In this document: piece by piece, positions 16,125-25,036 of the stretch
Numbering within the stretch: position 1 is the stretch's first letter
Layout of the letters: each line of letters starts with the position of its first letter
Origin: Pseudomonas moorei
GTDB lineage: Bacteria; Pseudomonadota; Gammaproteobacteria; Pseudomonadales; Pseudomonadaceae
Assembly: GCF_008801475.1 (NCBI RefSeq)
Contig: NZ_VZPP01000001.1
Location: 248,001-312,000, forward strand
DNA length: 64,000 nt
Direction: 5' to 3'
The notes under the pieces: generated by a model
What the model was told of the DNA's origin: nothing
Databases searched by the model: none
What the model saw: only the letters and a program-made list of their open reading frames with translations
Program-made: the position numbers and the translations under genes

Positions 16125-17344
16125 GTGCACTTCAAGGTCAGCTTTCACTATCAACCGGTCTGTCGATCTGGGAAGGCTTCGAGTTGGTGTTGCCTGACCA
16201 GACGATTCGCTTCCACGCCGGGACCAATGAAAACCGGGGATCTGTCATCTGGCAGGGCAACGTTTACACACCCTGGCCGATTCAGGCGCAGGAGTTCGCC
16301 ACACCCAGCCAAGGTTCTCCGGCTCGCCCCAAACTTCAAGTCGGCAACTTCGGCGGCACCATTTCCGCGCTGTGCAGACAGTACGACGACCTGCTCGTCG
16401 CCAAACTCAAGCGCCGGCGCACGCTGGTTAAGTACATGGATGCGGTGAACTTCGTTCAGAGCAACTATCTGCTGTGGTCGGAAGAGGCGACTCAAACGGT
16501 CTGGACGAAGGCCGGCGTCACGGCCTCTCTGCCTGCACTATTTGATCCTTATGGATCGCAAGTCAGTCAACTGGTGGAAGGATTAACAACCTCTCACTAC
16601 ATTCGGCAGGTCGGAACCGCCTTCCCAGCTGAGTGGTACACGGCATCTGCGGTAGTCAAATTGTGTGATGCGGACAGACCGCAAGTGCGTATTCGCTTGG
16701 CTGACAGCGTGGGTTTCCGTTCCGATGCTTTTATGGATCTATCCACAGGGCAACTGCTTAGCACTGTTAGCCCGGATAGAGGTGTCGTGAACCTCGGCGG
16801 CGGCTCATACCTGATTTGGTGTTCAGGCCTTTTAGACCCAGCGGCCACTTCGTTCGATTTTCGTGTGCTGTCGCGCGACGCCTCCGGGAGTGAAACCTAC
16901 ACGGGGAACGGGACCAGCGGGTTCTATGTTTCCAGCATGCAGCTGACCCGCTCCAGAGGCTTGCTGGCCTACCAGAAGACCGGCGCTAGTTGGAACCCTA
17001 CGGCCAACCCGACCGAAGAGTACCCGGTCGAAACGTGGATCATCACGCGCAAGGCCAGCGAGACGCCGGCCGCAATTGAGTTCGAACTTGGCTCGCCGCT
17101 CGACCTGCAGGGCGTGAAGCTACCGCGGCGCCAGGTGATTGCAGGAACCTGCCTATGGGCATACCGATCTGGCGAGTGCGGTTATGCCGGAGGCCCGGTG
17201 GCGGACTACGCGAATCGTCCGACCAGCGATCCGGCCCTAGACCAATGCAGTCGCTCCGTAACTGGCTGCAAGCTGCGCTTTGGTGAGTTTGGCGAGCTGC
17301 CCTTTGGCGGCTTCCCAGGTATCGCCCGCGTTCCGAGACTTTGA
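16121..17344 (+). CDS. Minor tail protein L with an inserted carbohydrate-binding-like domain
   Basis: A 407-residue protein, against about 230 for lambda gpL. The gpL core is split: residues 1-107 (to LVKYMDAV) and 298-407. The C-terminal part keeps four cysteines (344, 353, 376, 383), spaced 9, 23 and 7 apart, as expected for the gpL iron-sulfur cluster. Between them an extra block (about 108-297) begins NYLLWSEEATQTVWTKAGVT and ends FYVSSMQLTRSRGLLAYQKT. Such jelly-roll modules recur in Pseudomonas phage particle proteins and resemble carbohydrate-binding modules. The insert probably adds a host-glycan contact at the tail tip. Confidence 0.85.
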   Translation: MSALQGQLSLSTGLSIWEGFELVLPDQTIRFHAGTNENRGSVIWQGNVYTPWPIQAQEFATPSQGSPARPKLQVGNFGGTISALCRQYDDLLVAKLKRRRTLVKYMDAVNFVQSNYLLWSEEATQTVWTKAGVTASLPALFDPYGSQVSQLVEGLTTSHYIRQVGTAFPAEWYTASAVVKLCDADRPQVRIRLADSVGFRSDAFMDLSTGQLLSTVSPDRGVVNLGGGSYLIWCSGLLDPAATSFDFRVLSRDASGSETYTGNGTSGFYVSSMQLTRSRGLLAYQKTGASWNPTANPTEEYPVETWIITRKASETPAAIEFELGSPLDLQGVKLPRRQVIAGTCLWAYRSGECGYAGGPVADYANRPTSDPALDQCSRSVTGCKLRFGEFGELPFGGFPGIARVPRL

Positions 17345-18096
17345 CCATGAGCGAACTGTTCAACAAATGCCGAGCGGACGCTGAAGCGCATGCCCGCGCC
17401 GAGTATCCACGCGAAGCTGTGGGCCTGGTCGTCAGCGCTCGCGGCAAGCCGTCGTATGTGCCTTGCCGCAACCAATCAGAAGAGCCTGACCACTTCATCC
17501 TGCATCCGGAAGACTATGCTGCGGCTGAAGACTTGGGCGACATTATCGTCGTCGTGCACTCACATCCGGATACCGGCCCCGAACCGAGCCTGCACGATGT
17601 TGCCAGTCACGCGGCCAGTCGCTTGGCGTGGTGGATCGTCGGGTTGCAGGAGGGTGTGGCAACGTGGCATGAGATGCCGGCCGCTGGGGAAATGCCATTG
17701 GAAGGCCGGGTCTTCGTCCACGGCGTGATTGACTGTTACACCCTGGTCCGCGACTACTACCGGCAGGTACTGGGCATTGAGTTGATGGACTTCTACCGCA
17801 AGGACGACTGGTGGCACAACGGCGAGAACTTGTACGTCGATAACTTCGAGCGGGCCGGATTTGTCCCGGTAGACACCCCAGAGCCTGGCGACTTGATCGT
17901 CATGGCCATCGGTAGCCCAACGCCGTGCCACGGTGCGATCTGGCTGGAAGGCGATGTGCTGCTGCATCACCTCTACGGCCGGCTGAGCTGCCGCGAGGTC
18001 TACGGTCGCGCCTACCGCGAGTGCACGACGCACATCATGCGCTACAAGGGTGTGAAAGCCCCTGATGAGTGCCGTCAAATGTCACCGTTCACATGA
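17341..18096 (+). CDS. Tail assembly protein K: JAMM plus NlpC/P60 peptidase
   Basis: A two-domain, 251-residue protein like lambda gpK. Residues 1-115 form a JAB1/Mov34 domain with a complete JAMM motif: Glu23, His71-Ser-His73, Ser81 and Asp84. Residues 120-251 form an NlpC/P60 domain with the catalytic cysteine in IDCYTLVRDYY (Cys130) and the histidine in CHGAIW (His195). The two domains suggest processing of a tail component and cleavage of peptidoglycan peptides during entry. It overlaps gene L by 4 nt. Confidence 0.93.
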   Translation: MTMSELFNKCRADAEAHARAEYPREAVGLVVSARGKPSYVPCRNQSEEPDHFILHPEDYAAAEDLGDIIVVVHSHPDTGPEPSLHDVASHAASRLAWWIVGLQEGVATWHEMPAAGEMPLEGRVFVHGVIDCYTLVRDYYRQVLGIELMDFYRKDDWWHNGENLYVDNFERAGFVPVDTPEPGDLIVMAIGSPTPCHGAIWLEGDVLLHHLYGRLSCREVYGRAYRECTTHIMRYKGVKAPDECRQMSPFT

Positions 18097-18170
18097 GTCT
18101 CGTGAATCGAGGCCCTGTATTTACGCGCAACCTCCCTGTTAGAGTCGGCAAAACACAAGGAGGCTCAGCA

Positions 18171-18506
18171 ATGCGGAAAGCTATAACAGCCCTGGCACTG
18201 ATCATGCTGGCGGGGTGTACCACTTCAGGCCTGGAGAAAGACCAGCCAGCCTTTGCAGGTCAGTCCCAGAAGACGCCGAAGCAGCTGGCTCAATGTATCG
18301 GGCCTAAGTGGCAAGCATACAACTCATCTACCAGTTCGATTGAAACCGAATCAGGCTACAGGATTGCAGCGTCCGCCGACTTAACTGGTGTCGTAGCGCT
18401 GGCGGTTATCGATAAAGCACAGTCCGGATCAACTGTTCGGGTATTCCTTCCCATGGATTGGGCAGCGACCAGCGCATGGAAGGACGCCGCCAAAGCCTGC
18501 ATCTGA
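18171..18506 (+). CDS. Prophage lipoprotein (moron) related to a host lipoprotein
   Basis: A 112-residue lipoprotein with signal MRKAITALALIMLAGC (lipobox Cys16). The start at 18171 follows AAGGAGG; a longer in-frame start overlaps gene K and is rejected. The mature part contains KTPKQLAQCIGPKW, SIETESGYRI and ends KDAAKACI. The same pattern (KKPHEYAQCLSEKL, QIETHKDDVRV, RDAATVCI) occurs in the host lipoprotein at 39007-39363. The gene lies between K and I, has its own terminator and is not a tail-assembly gene, so it is probably expressed in the lysogen. A superinfection-exclusion role is possible but unproven. Confidence 0.82.
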   Translation: MRKAITALALIMLAGCTTSGLEKDQPAFAGQSQKTPKQLAQCIGPKWQAYNSSTSSIETESGYRIAASADLTGVVALAVIDKAQSGSTVRVFLPMDWAATSAWKDAAKACI

Positions 18507-18520
18507 CCATCGAAAACACC

Positions 18521-18546
18521 AAGCCGCCTCCGGGCGGTTTTTTATT
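18521..18546 (+). terminator. Terminator of the prophage lipoprotein gene
   Basis: AAGCCGCC/GGCGGTTT stem (8 bp including a wobble) with a TCCG loop and TTTTTT. A strong terminator inside the tail operon only makes sense if the lipoprotein is a separate unit and late transcription reads through. Confidence 0.8.
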
Positions 18547-18560
18547 GCCTGGAGAAAAGT

Positions 18561-19184
18561 ATGAGCGCCGTCCACCAAAATGCCATGACCAGGATTTTGC
18601 TCTCTGGCAGCTTGGCTCAGGCATTCGGCCGCGAGCATTTTCGCCTCCTTGAAACCGGCACTACTGGCGAGGCCTTCAGCGCGCTGAAGCACACCATCCC
18701 AGGATTCGAGGACTTTATTCGTGATTCATCGCGCAAGGGCCTGCGTTACGCCATCTTCCGCAATCGGGAGAACGTTGGAGAAGAACACTTCACCCTGAGC
18801 GGGACAACGGAAATCCGCATTGTGCCAGTCATTTCTGGCAGTAAAAACGGAGGTCTTTTCCAGGTCGTCGCAGGAGCAGCACTCATAGTTGCAGGCGCAT
18901 TTATCTCGACAGCTAGCTTTGGTGGGGCCGCGCCTCTGGGTGGGCTCTTGGTGAAAGTAGGTATCGCCATGGTAATTGGCGGTGTGGTGCAAATGCTCAC
19001 ACCCGTACCGAAAACATCCAGCCAAGAAGACCAGGCCAGCACCGAAAACAAACCCAGCTACCTCTTCAATGGCGCGTTCAACTCCACGCAGCAAGGTCTC
19101 CCCGTGCCTGTGATTTACGGCCAGATGCTGGTCGGATCCAGCGTGATCTCCGTGGGCGCCTGGTCAGAGGCTATCCCGGTATGA
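18561..19184 (+). CDS. Tail assembly protein I
   Basis: A 207-residue lambda gpI-like protein. It has an N-terminal domain (MTRILLSGSLAQAFGREHFR), then a Gly/Ala-rich hydrophobic stretch (about 95-145, VVAGAALIVAGAFISTASFG, then AMVIGGVVQMLTP). The C-terminus is the conserved YLFNGAFNSTQQGLPVPVIYG segment (quoted in part) next to protein J. It is needed for tail-tip assembly in lambda. It overlaps the J gene by 4 nt. Confidence 0.9.
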   Translation: MSAVHQNAMTRILLSGSLAQAFGREHFRLLETGTTGEAFSALKHTIPGFEDFIRDSSRKGLRYAIFRNRENVGEEHFTLSGTTEIRIVPVISGSKNGGLFQVVAGAALIVAGAFISTASFGGAAPLGGLLVKVGIAMVIGGVVQMLTPVPKTSSQEDQASTENKPSYLFNGAFNSTQQGLPVPVIYGQMLVGSSVISVGAWSEAIPV

Positions 19185-22100
19185 GTGAAGTCATTGTCGG
19201 CAGAAAGGGTGGTGGGAAGGGGGGCGGAAGCAGCAGCGGATCCACGCGTGCCGTAGTGGAGGCGCCAGATAGCCTGCGCTCACGCCAACACGTTCAGGTA
19301 CTCCACGCGATTGGCGAGGGCGAGATCGAAGGGATCGTCGGCGGCTATCAGGGCGTTTTCTTTGATGATGTGCCGCTGCAGAACTTCGATGGAAGCCTCA
19401 ACTTCTCGAATGTGCTGCTCGAAACGCGCCCGGGCACGCAATGGCAGACTTATCTGCCGGTCACCGGCCTTGAGGCCGAGCAGTCTGTTGGCGTCGAGCT
19501 GAAATCAGGCGTAGCCATTGAGCGCGCAATCACCGACACCGATGCCGACGCGGTACGGGTGACCATCAGCGTCCCGCAGCTCTCTGAGCAGAACATGCAA
19601 AATGGGGACACGACCGGCTCGTCAGTCACCTTTCGTATCGAGGGTCGCCTCAATAACAACGCCTGGTATCCGCTTTGCTCTGATCTGACGATCACCGGCA
19701 AGACGATGAGCCGTACGCAGTTCTCGTATTACCTGCGGCTGTCCGTTTCGGTGGGGCTGCCCCGCTATATCCGGGTGACACGTCTTTCTGCTGACTCTGG
19801 CAGTGCGGCCATTCAGAACCGCACCTTCTTCGACAGCTTCACGCTGCTGTGGGATGAGAAGCTGCGTTACCCGAACACCGCGCTTTGCGGGGTATCGATT
19901 GATGCCCAACAGTTCTCCAGCATTCCACGCATGTCTTTCCTGGTGCGCGGTATCAAGGTTTTGGTGCCGAGCAACTACAACCCGTTCACCCGCGTCTACA
20001 CCGGCTCATGGAATGGAACGTTCCAGAGGGTCTGGACCGATAACCCGGCCTGGATCTGGTACGACATGCTGACCAATACCCGCTATGGGTTGGGTGGCCT
20101 GCTTGACTCAGCGCTGATCGATAAGTTCGCGCTGTACAGCATCGCGCAATATTGCGATGCGCTGGTCCCTGACGGGTATGGCGGCTTGGAACCGCGCTTT
20201 ACCTGCAACCTGGCGCTTACTACCCAGCAAGACGCTTGGAAGCTGGTCAACGATATGGTTTCCGTGTTTCGTGCCATCAGCTTTTGGGCGGGAGGCACGC
20301 TGACCGCGGTGCAGGATGCGCCTCGCTCCAGCCGATACCTGTTCAACAACTCGAATGTGGTCGGCGGCGATTTCAGCTACCAGTCGGTCGCCTCCGATCA
20401 ACGCTACAACGTCGCAGGCGTGACCTGGAACGACCCGCTGCAGCAATACAAGCAATCGGTTGAGATTGTTGAGCGCCCGGACCTGATCGCGAAGTGGGGG
20501 CGAGTCCAGCAGAGTGATGTTGTCGCTATCGGCTGTACGTCGCGAGGCCAGGCCCGCCGTTTGGGGCGCTGGCTGCTCTACGCAGAGAGTGAGGCGGTCA
20601 CGTTTGCTGTTGGGGCTGACGGAGCCATTCCGCTGCCTGGCGACATCATTGATATCGCCGATGCCAATCGCGCCGGGGCGCGTAATGGTGGCCGGCTGCT
20701 TGCCGGTAGCACCACCACCACGTTGCTTCTTGATGCCCCAATCGGGTCTGGCGGTTCCGGCCTGGTCGCCGTCATCCTTCCTGACGGCACCTACGCATCG
20801 CGGACCATGAACGTCCTGACAGGCGCAACAGCGCTGGTCGTTTCGCCTCCGCTGCCGGCAGCGCCGCTGGCTTCTGCGCCGTGGGCATTTTCCGCCACGA
20901 CGCTGGATACCCAAAAATTCCGTGTTATCGGCATCAGCGAGGGCGACGACGGCACTTACGCAATAAGCGCCGTGGCGTTTGATCCCGACAAATTCAACCA
21001 GGTCGAGTTTGGCACGCCAGACACGGATAACCCGATCAGCAACGTCAACCTCGGCGCACCGGCGGCGATGGGGCAACTCACCTTCCTTGAATCGCTGTAC
21101 GACACCGGGACGGGAGTCGCTGCTGCGAGATTGACGGTGAGCTGGACGCAACCCGCCCGCGCAATGCGCTACCAGGTGGAGGTCATGAAGCCTGGCGGAA
21201 ACTGGGAGTACGTCACGGAGGTGTCGACGCCGAGCATCGAATTTGACTCGGCATCTTCTGGCCTATGGTCGGTTCGGGTCACTCCGAAGTCAGTGCTCGG
21301 GCTTTCCGGTCAAGCTGCGTTGCAAACCTATAACGCACAGGCCTTGTTGGCTCCGCCATCGGCGCTTAGTGGTTTGCGCCTGGACGTCATCAATAGCGTT
21401 GCCACTCTGGCGTGGGACCCTGTTCCAGAGCTCGATGTGAAGCTCGGCGGTAGCATCAACATCCGCCAATCGCGTAGCACATTGGCCAACTGGGATTCGG
21501 CATTGCCGCTCACTGAGGCGGCCGGGCGATCAACATCCGCAGTGGTATCGCTGCTCCCTGGCAAGTACCTGGCTCGCGCAGTTGACTCCTCTGGCGTCGG
21601 CGGCCCGATCACGGAAGTCTGGTCCGATGCTCAAGTTCCTCTGCCTGACAACGTTGTGCTGACAGTCACTGAATCACCCGCATTCTCAGGGGTGGCAGTG
21701 AATGCTGCGGCGTCTGATGGCGTGTTGAAAATGGCTGCGCTCGGTCTGTTCGATGATATTCCCAGCCTCGATACATGGCTCGGGGAAATCGATAAGTACG
21801 GCGGTTCGCGGCTGACGATGACCTACAGCTTCGCTGCGCCTTCCGATCTCGGATACGTCTACGACTGCCGCCTGACGGCCAATGTAGAGGCCGCGCTTTA
21901 CGATGATGGCAGCTACATCGACACGATCACTGATTTCGATTCGATGACCAGTATCGACGGCGACCCTCCGGTTGGCGCCTCGCTGTCGTTGTGGGTTCGA
22001 ACGTCCGATGTGTTCCCGGCCGTTTGGTCAGCATGGAAACCGTTTGTTGTCGGCGACTACCGCGCTCGGCTGTTCGACTTTCAGCTCCGTGGCGAGGTTC

Positions 22101-22390
22101 AGCTTGCGACAAACTGGATCGACGTCTCGACCCTTGAGGTGACGATCGATATGCCAGATCGCATCGAGAGCGGGAATGATCTGGCGGTGCCTGCGCTTGG
22201 CCTGACGATCACCTACGCACCACCATTCAAAGCCAATCCTGCAGTCAGCCTGACCGCGCAAGGCCTATCGCCTGGCGACTACCTCGACGTTTCTGCAAAG
22301 ACCGCAACAGGCTTCACGGTCTTCATCCGCAATTCCAGTGGGGTCGCCCAGTCGGGCCGCTCGATTGACTACATCTCAAAGGGATACTGA
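19181..22390 (+). CDS. Tail tip attachment protein J (host specificity)
   Basis: A 1069-residue central tail fibre of the lambda gpJ family. The N-terminus has the RKGGGKGGGSSSGSTRAVVE glycine-rich start and the SLRSRQHVQVLHAIGEGEIEG motif (in part). The body contains the WIWYDMLTNTRYGLG segment and the AWKLVNDMVSVFRAISFWAG block. From about residue 625 to 810 there are fibronectin type III-like repeats (ARLTVSWTQPARAMRYQVEV, then ATLAWDPVPELDVKLGGSIN). The last 200 residues are the least conserved in the family and normally contact the receptor. It is followed after 3 nt by the fibre gene. Confidence 0.93.
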   Translation: MSEVIVGRKGGGKGGGSSSGSTRAVVEAPDSLRSRQHVQVLHAIGEGEIEGIVGGYQGVFFDDVPLQNFDGSLNFSNVLLETRPGTQWQTYLPVTGLEAEQSVGVELKSGVAIERAITDTDADAVRVTISVPQLSEQNMQNGDTTGSSVTFRIEGRLNNNAWYPLCSDLTITGKTMSRTQFSYYLRLSVSVGLPRYIRVTRLSADSGSAAIQNRTFFDSFTLLWDEKLRYPNTALCGVSIDAQQFSSIPRMSFLVRGIKVLVPSNYNPFTRVYTGSWNGTFQRVWTDNPAWIWYDMLTNTRYGLGGLLDSALIDKFALYSIAQYCDALVPDGYGGLEPRFTCNLALTTQQDAWKLVNDMVSVFRAISFWAGGTLTAVQDAPRSSRYLFNNSNVVGGDFSYQSVASDQRYNVAGVTWNDPLQQYKQSVEIVERPDLIAKWGRVQQSDVVAIGCTSRGQARRLGRWLLYAESEAVTFAVGADGAIPLPGDIIDIADANRAGARNGGRLLAGSTTTTLLLDAPIGSGGSGLVAVILPDGTYASRTMNVLTGATALVVSPPLPAAPLASAPWAFSATTLDTQKFRVIGISEGDDGTYAISAVAFDPDKFNQVEFGTPDTDNPISNVNLGAPAAMGQLTFLESLYDTGTGVAAARLTVSWTQPARAMRYQVEVMKPGGNWEYVTEVSTPSIEFDSASSGLWSVRVTPKSVLGLSGQAALQTYNAQALLAPPSALSGLRLDVINSVATLAWDPVPELDVKLGGSINIRQSRSTLANWDSALPLTEAAGRSTSAVVSLLPGKYLARAVDSSGVGGPITEVWSDAQVPLPDNVVLTVTESPAFSGVAVNAAASDGVLKMAALGLFDDIPSLDTWLGEIDKYGGSRLTMTYSFAAPSDLGYVYDCRLTANVEAALYDDGSYIDTITDFDSMTSIDGDPPVGASLSLWVRTSDVFPAVWSAWKPFVVGDYRARLFDFQLRGEVQLATNWIDVSTLEVTIDMPDRIESGNDLAVPALGLTITYAPPFKANPAVSLTAQGLSPGDYLDVSAKTATGFTVFIRNSSGVAQSGRSIDYISKGY

Positions 22391-22393
22391 CCT

Positions 22394-23386
22394 ATGTCGC
22401 AGCACGATATGACCGTGGACAACGGTGCGGGCGTTGCTGTCCGCGCCGATATCAACTTGGCGCTCAAGGCGCTGGCCTCGCAGAGCAGCGGGGCATCGGC
22501 CCCAAGCCCTACCTTCCCAGCGCAAGTGTGGGCTGACACCGGGACAGGAAGGCTTAAACAGCGGGATGCTGCAAACGCAAACTGGGTAGACAAGGGGCCA
22601 ATCGATGGGGCTATGGCTCCGCTTGACTCGCCGCTTTTTACCGGTCAGCCAGCGGGGCCGCTGCCGTGCGTGGTTGGACAGGTCAGAAATGCGAAAATGT
22701 CCATCACGGCAGCCAGTGCTACCGGGACCTTAACTGCCGATGAAGTGATCGTTAAATCCGCGCTCGGCGGGAATTCGTATCGACTTCCGAGCTTCAGCAA
22801 GACAATTAACCTGGGGGCGACAGGCGCCGGCGGCATGGATATCGGGTCGTCGCCGGCCAGTGGGTGGGTAGCTCTTTACGCGATTTATAACCCCACTACC
22901 GGCACCAGCGCGCTCTTGGCTAAAAACGCCACGGCCGGCGTGCAGACTGAAGTGTATTCCGGGGCGAACATGCCGTCGGGCTACACAGCCTCGGCACTGG
23001 TTAGCGTGTGGCCGACCACCGGGGCCGGCCAGCTTGCTGTTGGGTCTCAGTTCGACAGGGTGGTTTCAACCCCCGGGGTGTCAGTTCTCAGCACGTCGAC
23101 ACAGCAAGCATCTTTCACCTCACTGAGTATTTCGGCAGCAGTACCGCCAAATGCAAAATTTGCAGCTGGGTACATGCGTATCGGCTCAAATAGCGCGGGC
23201 GACTACCTTGGGCAACTCTCATCGAGCGCTTCAGCCCTCGGAACGGTTCTAATTGGCGGTGGATACACCAACGCCTCGGGCTACTTCAATCTGGCGCTAA
23301 TTACCGCGCAAAATATTTGGTACGCAGCGACTGTTACGGTTGGAACGATGAACGCCAGTATCGTTATTTCCTCATACACTTTTTAA
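22394..23386 (+). CDS. Tail fibre protein
   Basis: A 330-residue Gly/Ser/Thr/Ala-rich protein directly after J. The N-terminal 70 residues contain QVWADTGTGRLKQRDAANAN and a WVDKGPIDG motif common in phage tail fibre proteins (virion-binding part). The rest is beta-rich without recognisable enzymatic motifs and ends with TVGTMNASIVISSYTF, a possible trimeric tip. It is paired with a fibre-assembly gene downstream. Confidence 0.82.
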   Translation: MSQHDMTVDNGAGVAVRADINLALKALASQSSGASAPSPTFPAQVWADTGTGRLKQRDAANANWVDKGPIDGAMAPLDSPLFTGQPAGPLPCVVGQVRNAKMSITAASATGTLTADEVIVKSALGGNSYRLPSFSKTINLGATGAGGMDIGSSPASGWVALYAIYNPTTGTSALLAKNATAGVQTEVYSGANMPSGYTASALVSVWPTTGAGQLAVGSQFDRVVSTPGVSVLSTSTQQASFTSLSISAAVPPNAKFAAGYMRIGSNSAGDYLGQLSSSASALGTVLIGGGYTNASGYFNLALITAQNIWYAATVTVGTMNASIVISSYTF

Positions 23387-23396
23387 GGCGGCCCAT

Positions 23397-23843
23397 ATGC
23401 AATACGTTCAGTTTTCTGATTCGTCCGAAGTTTCGGTTGTCTCCGTCTTTGGAAACCCGCAAGACCCCGGAGAATATCCGAATCAGGGTGAGGTCCAGGA
23501 TGACGACCCGCGATATCTTGCGTTCATCAATCCGCCTCCAGACATGCTGGCGCTGCAAAGCGCAAAGCTTCAGGCGCTGACGCAGCTCACCGTGGCGCAG
23601 AAGCAGGCATTGGCCAACCGAATCAGCACCCTCAACGACGCCATTGATCTGGAGATGGCCACTCCAGAGGAAGAGGCGGAATTGCCGATTCGCACGGCTC
23701 AGCTCAAGCAATGGAAAACCTATGCAGTGCTGCTTGGCCGAGTTACCAGCCAGATCGGGTGGCCGCCTGAAGTGGTATGGCCTGCTCAGCCGGCGGCCGG
23801 CATGGACCTTACTGTCTCAGCGGTAGCACCCGACGCGGCATAG
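23397..23843 (+). CDS. Tail fibre assembly-like protein
   Basis: A 148-residue protein beginning MQYVQFSDSSEVSVVSVFGN and containing a PRYLAFINPP segment and a helical AQKQALANRISTLNDAIDLE region. The C-terminal part has LKQWKTYAVLLGRV and IGWPPEVVWPAQP, the tryptophan-rich ending seen in fibre assembly chaperones of Pseudomonas phages. Its position after the fibre gene supports the call. Confidence 0.78.
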   Translation: MQYVQFSDSSEVSVVSVFGNPQDPGEYPNQGEVQDDDPRYLAFINPPPDMLALQSAKLQALTQLTVAQKQALANRISTLNDAIDLEMATPEEEAELPIRTAQLKQWKTYAVLLGRVTSQIGWPPEVVWPAQPAAGMDLTVSAVAPDAA

Positions 23844-23863
23844 TCGCAACAGAACGCAAGCAT

Positions 23864-23888
23864 CCCGCCATCGAGCGGGTATTTTTTT
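23864..23888 (+). terminator. Terminator between fibre genes and lysis genes
   Basis: CCCGC/GCGGG stem with a CATCGA loop, then TATTTTTTT. It ends the structural operon 15 nt before the endolysin start. Confidence 0.8.
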
Positions 23889-23902
23889 GCCTGGAGAAAA
23901 GC

Positions 23903-24454
23903 ATGCCCATCACTGCGCAGCAGTTGCTGCAGATCCTCCCGAACGCCGGCACACAAGCCGGCGTTTTTGCGTCGGCGCTTAACTTGGCCATGGATCGGTT
24001 CCAGATCAACACCCGGCTGCGCATGGCGGCCTTCATTGCCCAGGTCGGGCATGAGAGCGGCCAGTTCCGGTATGTAAAGGAACTCGGCGGCGACCAGTAC
24101 CTGAGCAAGTACGACACGGGCCCGCTGGCCAAACGGCTGGGCAACACACCAGAGGCTGACGGTGACGGTCAGAAGTACCGCGGTCGTGGCCTGATTCAGG
24201 TGACGGGTCACGACAACTACCTGGCGTGCAGCAAGGCACTGTTCGGTGATGACCGCCTGCTGCGTACGCCAGAATTGATCGAGCAGGCCGAGTGGGCCGC
24301 GAAGTCGGCGGCCTGGTTCTGGAATTCGCGCAACCTGAACGCCCTGGCTGATACCGGCGACTTTATTGGGGTGACCAAACGTATCAACGGCGGGGTGAAC
24401 GGCCTGGCCGAGCGCCAAGCCTTCTACGCCACCGCGCTTAAGGTGCTGGCATGA
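23903..24454 (+). CDS. GH19-type endolysin (chitinase-like lysozyme)
   Basis: A 183-residue phage lysozyme that cleaves peptidoglycan glycan chains. The GH19 catalytic pair is visible: GHESGQFRYVKE, with Glu51 as acid and Glu60 as second carboxylate. The KYRGRGLIQVTGHDNY segment (residues 91-106) forms the substrate groove. No signal peptide is present, so export needs a holin, and none is evident in the window. The ATG at 23903 follows GGAGAAAA; the longer upstream frame crosses the terminator and is rejected. It overlaps Rz by 4 nt. Confidence 0.95.
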   Translation: MPITAQQLLQILPNAGTQAGVFASALNLAMDRFQINTRLRMAAFIAQVGHESGQFRYVKELGGDQYLSKYDTGPLAKRLGNTPEADGDGQKYRGRGLIQVTGHDNYLACSKALFGDDRLLRTPELIEQAEWAAKSAAWFWNSRNLNALADTGDFIGVTKRINGGVNGLAERQAFYATALKVLA

Positions 24455-24948
24455 CGATCTGGCTGCGACTCCTTCCTTATATAGGTGCGCTGCTGATTGG
24501 CGCAGCTGGTTCGTGGATGTGGCAGGCCAACAGCTACGGCAAGATCATCTCCGATAACAAGGCAAGTTTTCAGACCGATCTGACATCTATCGCCAATGCC
24601 GGCGCAGCGCAGGCCAGACAGGCAGTGGAGAAGCAGCAAATTGCCGAGAAGGCCCGTGACGATATCGACGCCAAAGCCACGCAGGAGAAAACACATGACC
24701 TCGCTGAAAATGAAAAGTGGCGCCGCGCTGCTGCTGATTCTGCTCGCCGGCTGCGCATCGCGGGAAGTTGTCGTGCCAGTGGTGGGGACGTGTCCAGTAC
24801 CGCCGGCGCCACCAGCCTGGGCGATGCAGGAACCGTCGAACTCTCTGCAGCTTCTGGATCAACTGTTTTCGATATCCGCGCCGGGATCATTGCCGATCAA
24901 GCAGCCCTGAAGGCGCTTCAGACGTATGTGATGAATGTGTGTCGATAG
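24451..24948 (+). CDS. Rz: Inner-membrane spanin Rz-like (DUF2514 type)
   Basis: A 165-residue i-spanin. It has a single N-terminal membrane segment (residues 7-24, LPYIGALLIGAAGSWMW), then a periplasmic coiled coil (about 40-100, SIANAGAAQARQAVEKQQIA) and a C-terminal helix. With Rz1 it fuses inner and outer membranes at the last step of lysis. It overlaps the endolysin by 4 nt and fully contains Rz1 in another frame. Confidence 0.85.
   Translation: MTIWLRLLPYIGALLIGAAGSWMWQANSYGKIISDNKASFQTDLTSIANAGAAQARQAVEKQQIAEKARDDIDAKATQEKTHDLAENEKWRRAAADSARRLRIAGSCRASGGDVSSTAGATSLGDAGTVELSAASGSTVFDIRAGIIADQAALKALQTYVMNVCR
24695..24910 (+). CDS. Rz1: Outer-membrane spanin Rz1, nested in Rz
   Basis: A 71-residue lipoprotein encoded in a different frame entirely within Rz. 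The signal ends in LLLILLAGC (lipobox Cys20), and the mature part is short and proline-rich (CPVPPAPPAW at 33-42), exactly the Rz1 signature. The start at 24695 has an AGGAGAAAACAC leader. The longer upstream frame lacks any signal and is rejected. Nested spanin genes are known from lambda. Confidence 0.9.
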   Translation: MTSLKMKSGAALLLILLAGCASREVVVPVVGTCPVPPAPPAWAMQEPSNSLQLLDQLFSISAPGSLPIKQP

Positions 24949-25036
24949 GGATTGTGTTCAGTCGGCAGAACGCCGCAGATGAGCGTTGATGAAGCGGGCC
25001 GGGCTGGATTACCACGGCCACGCTCGTGATACAGTG

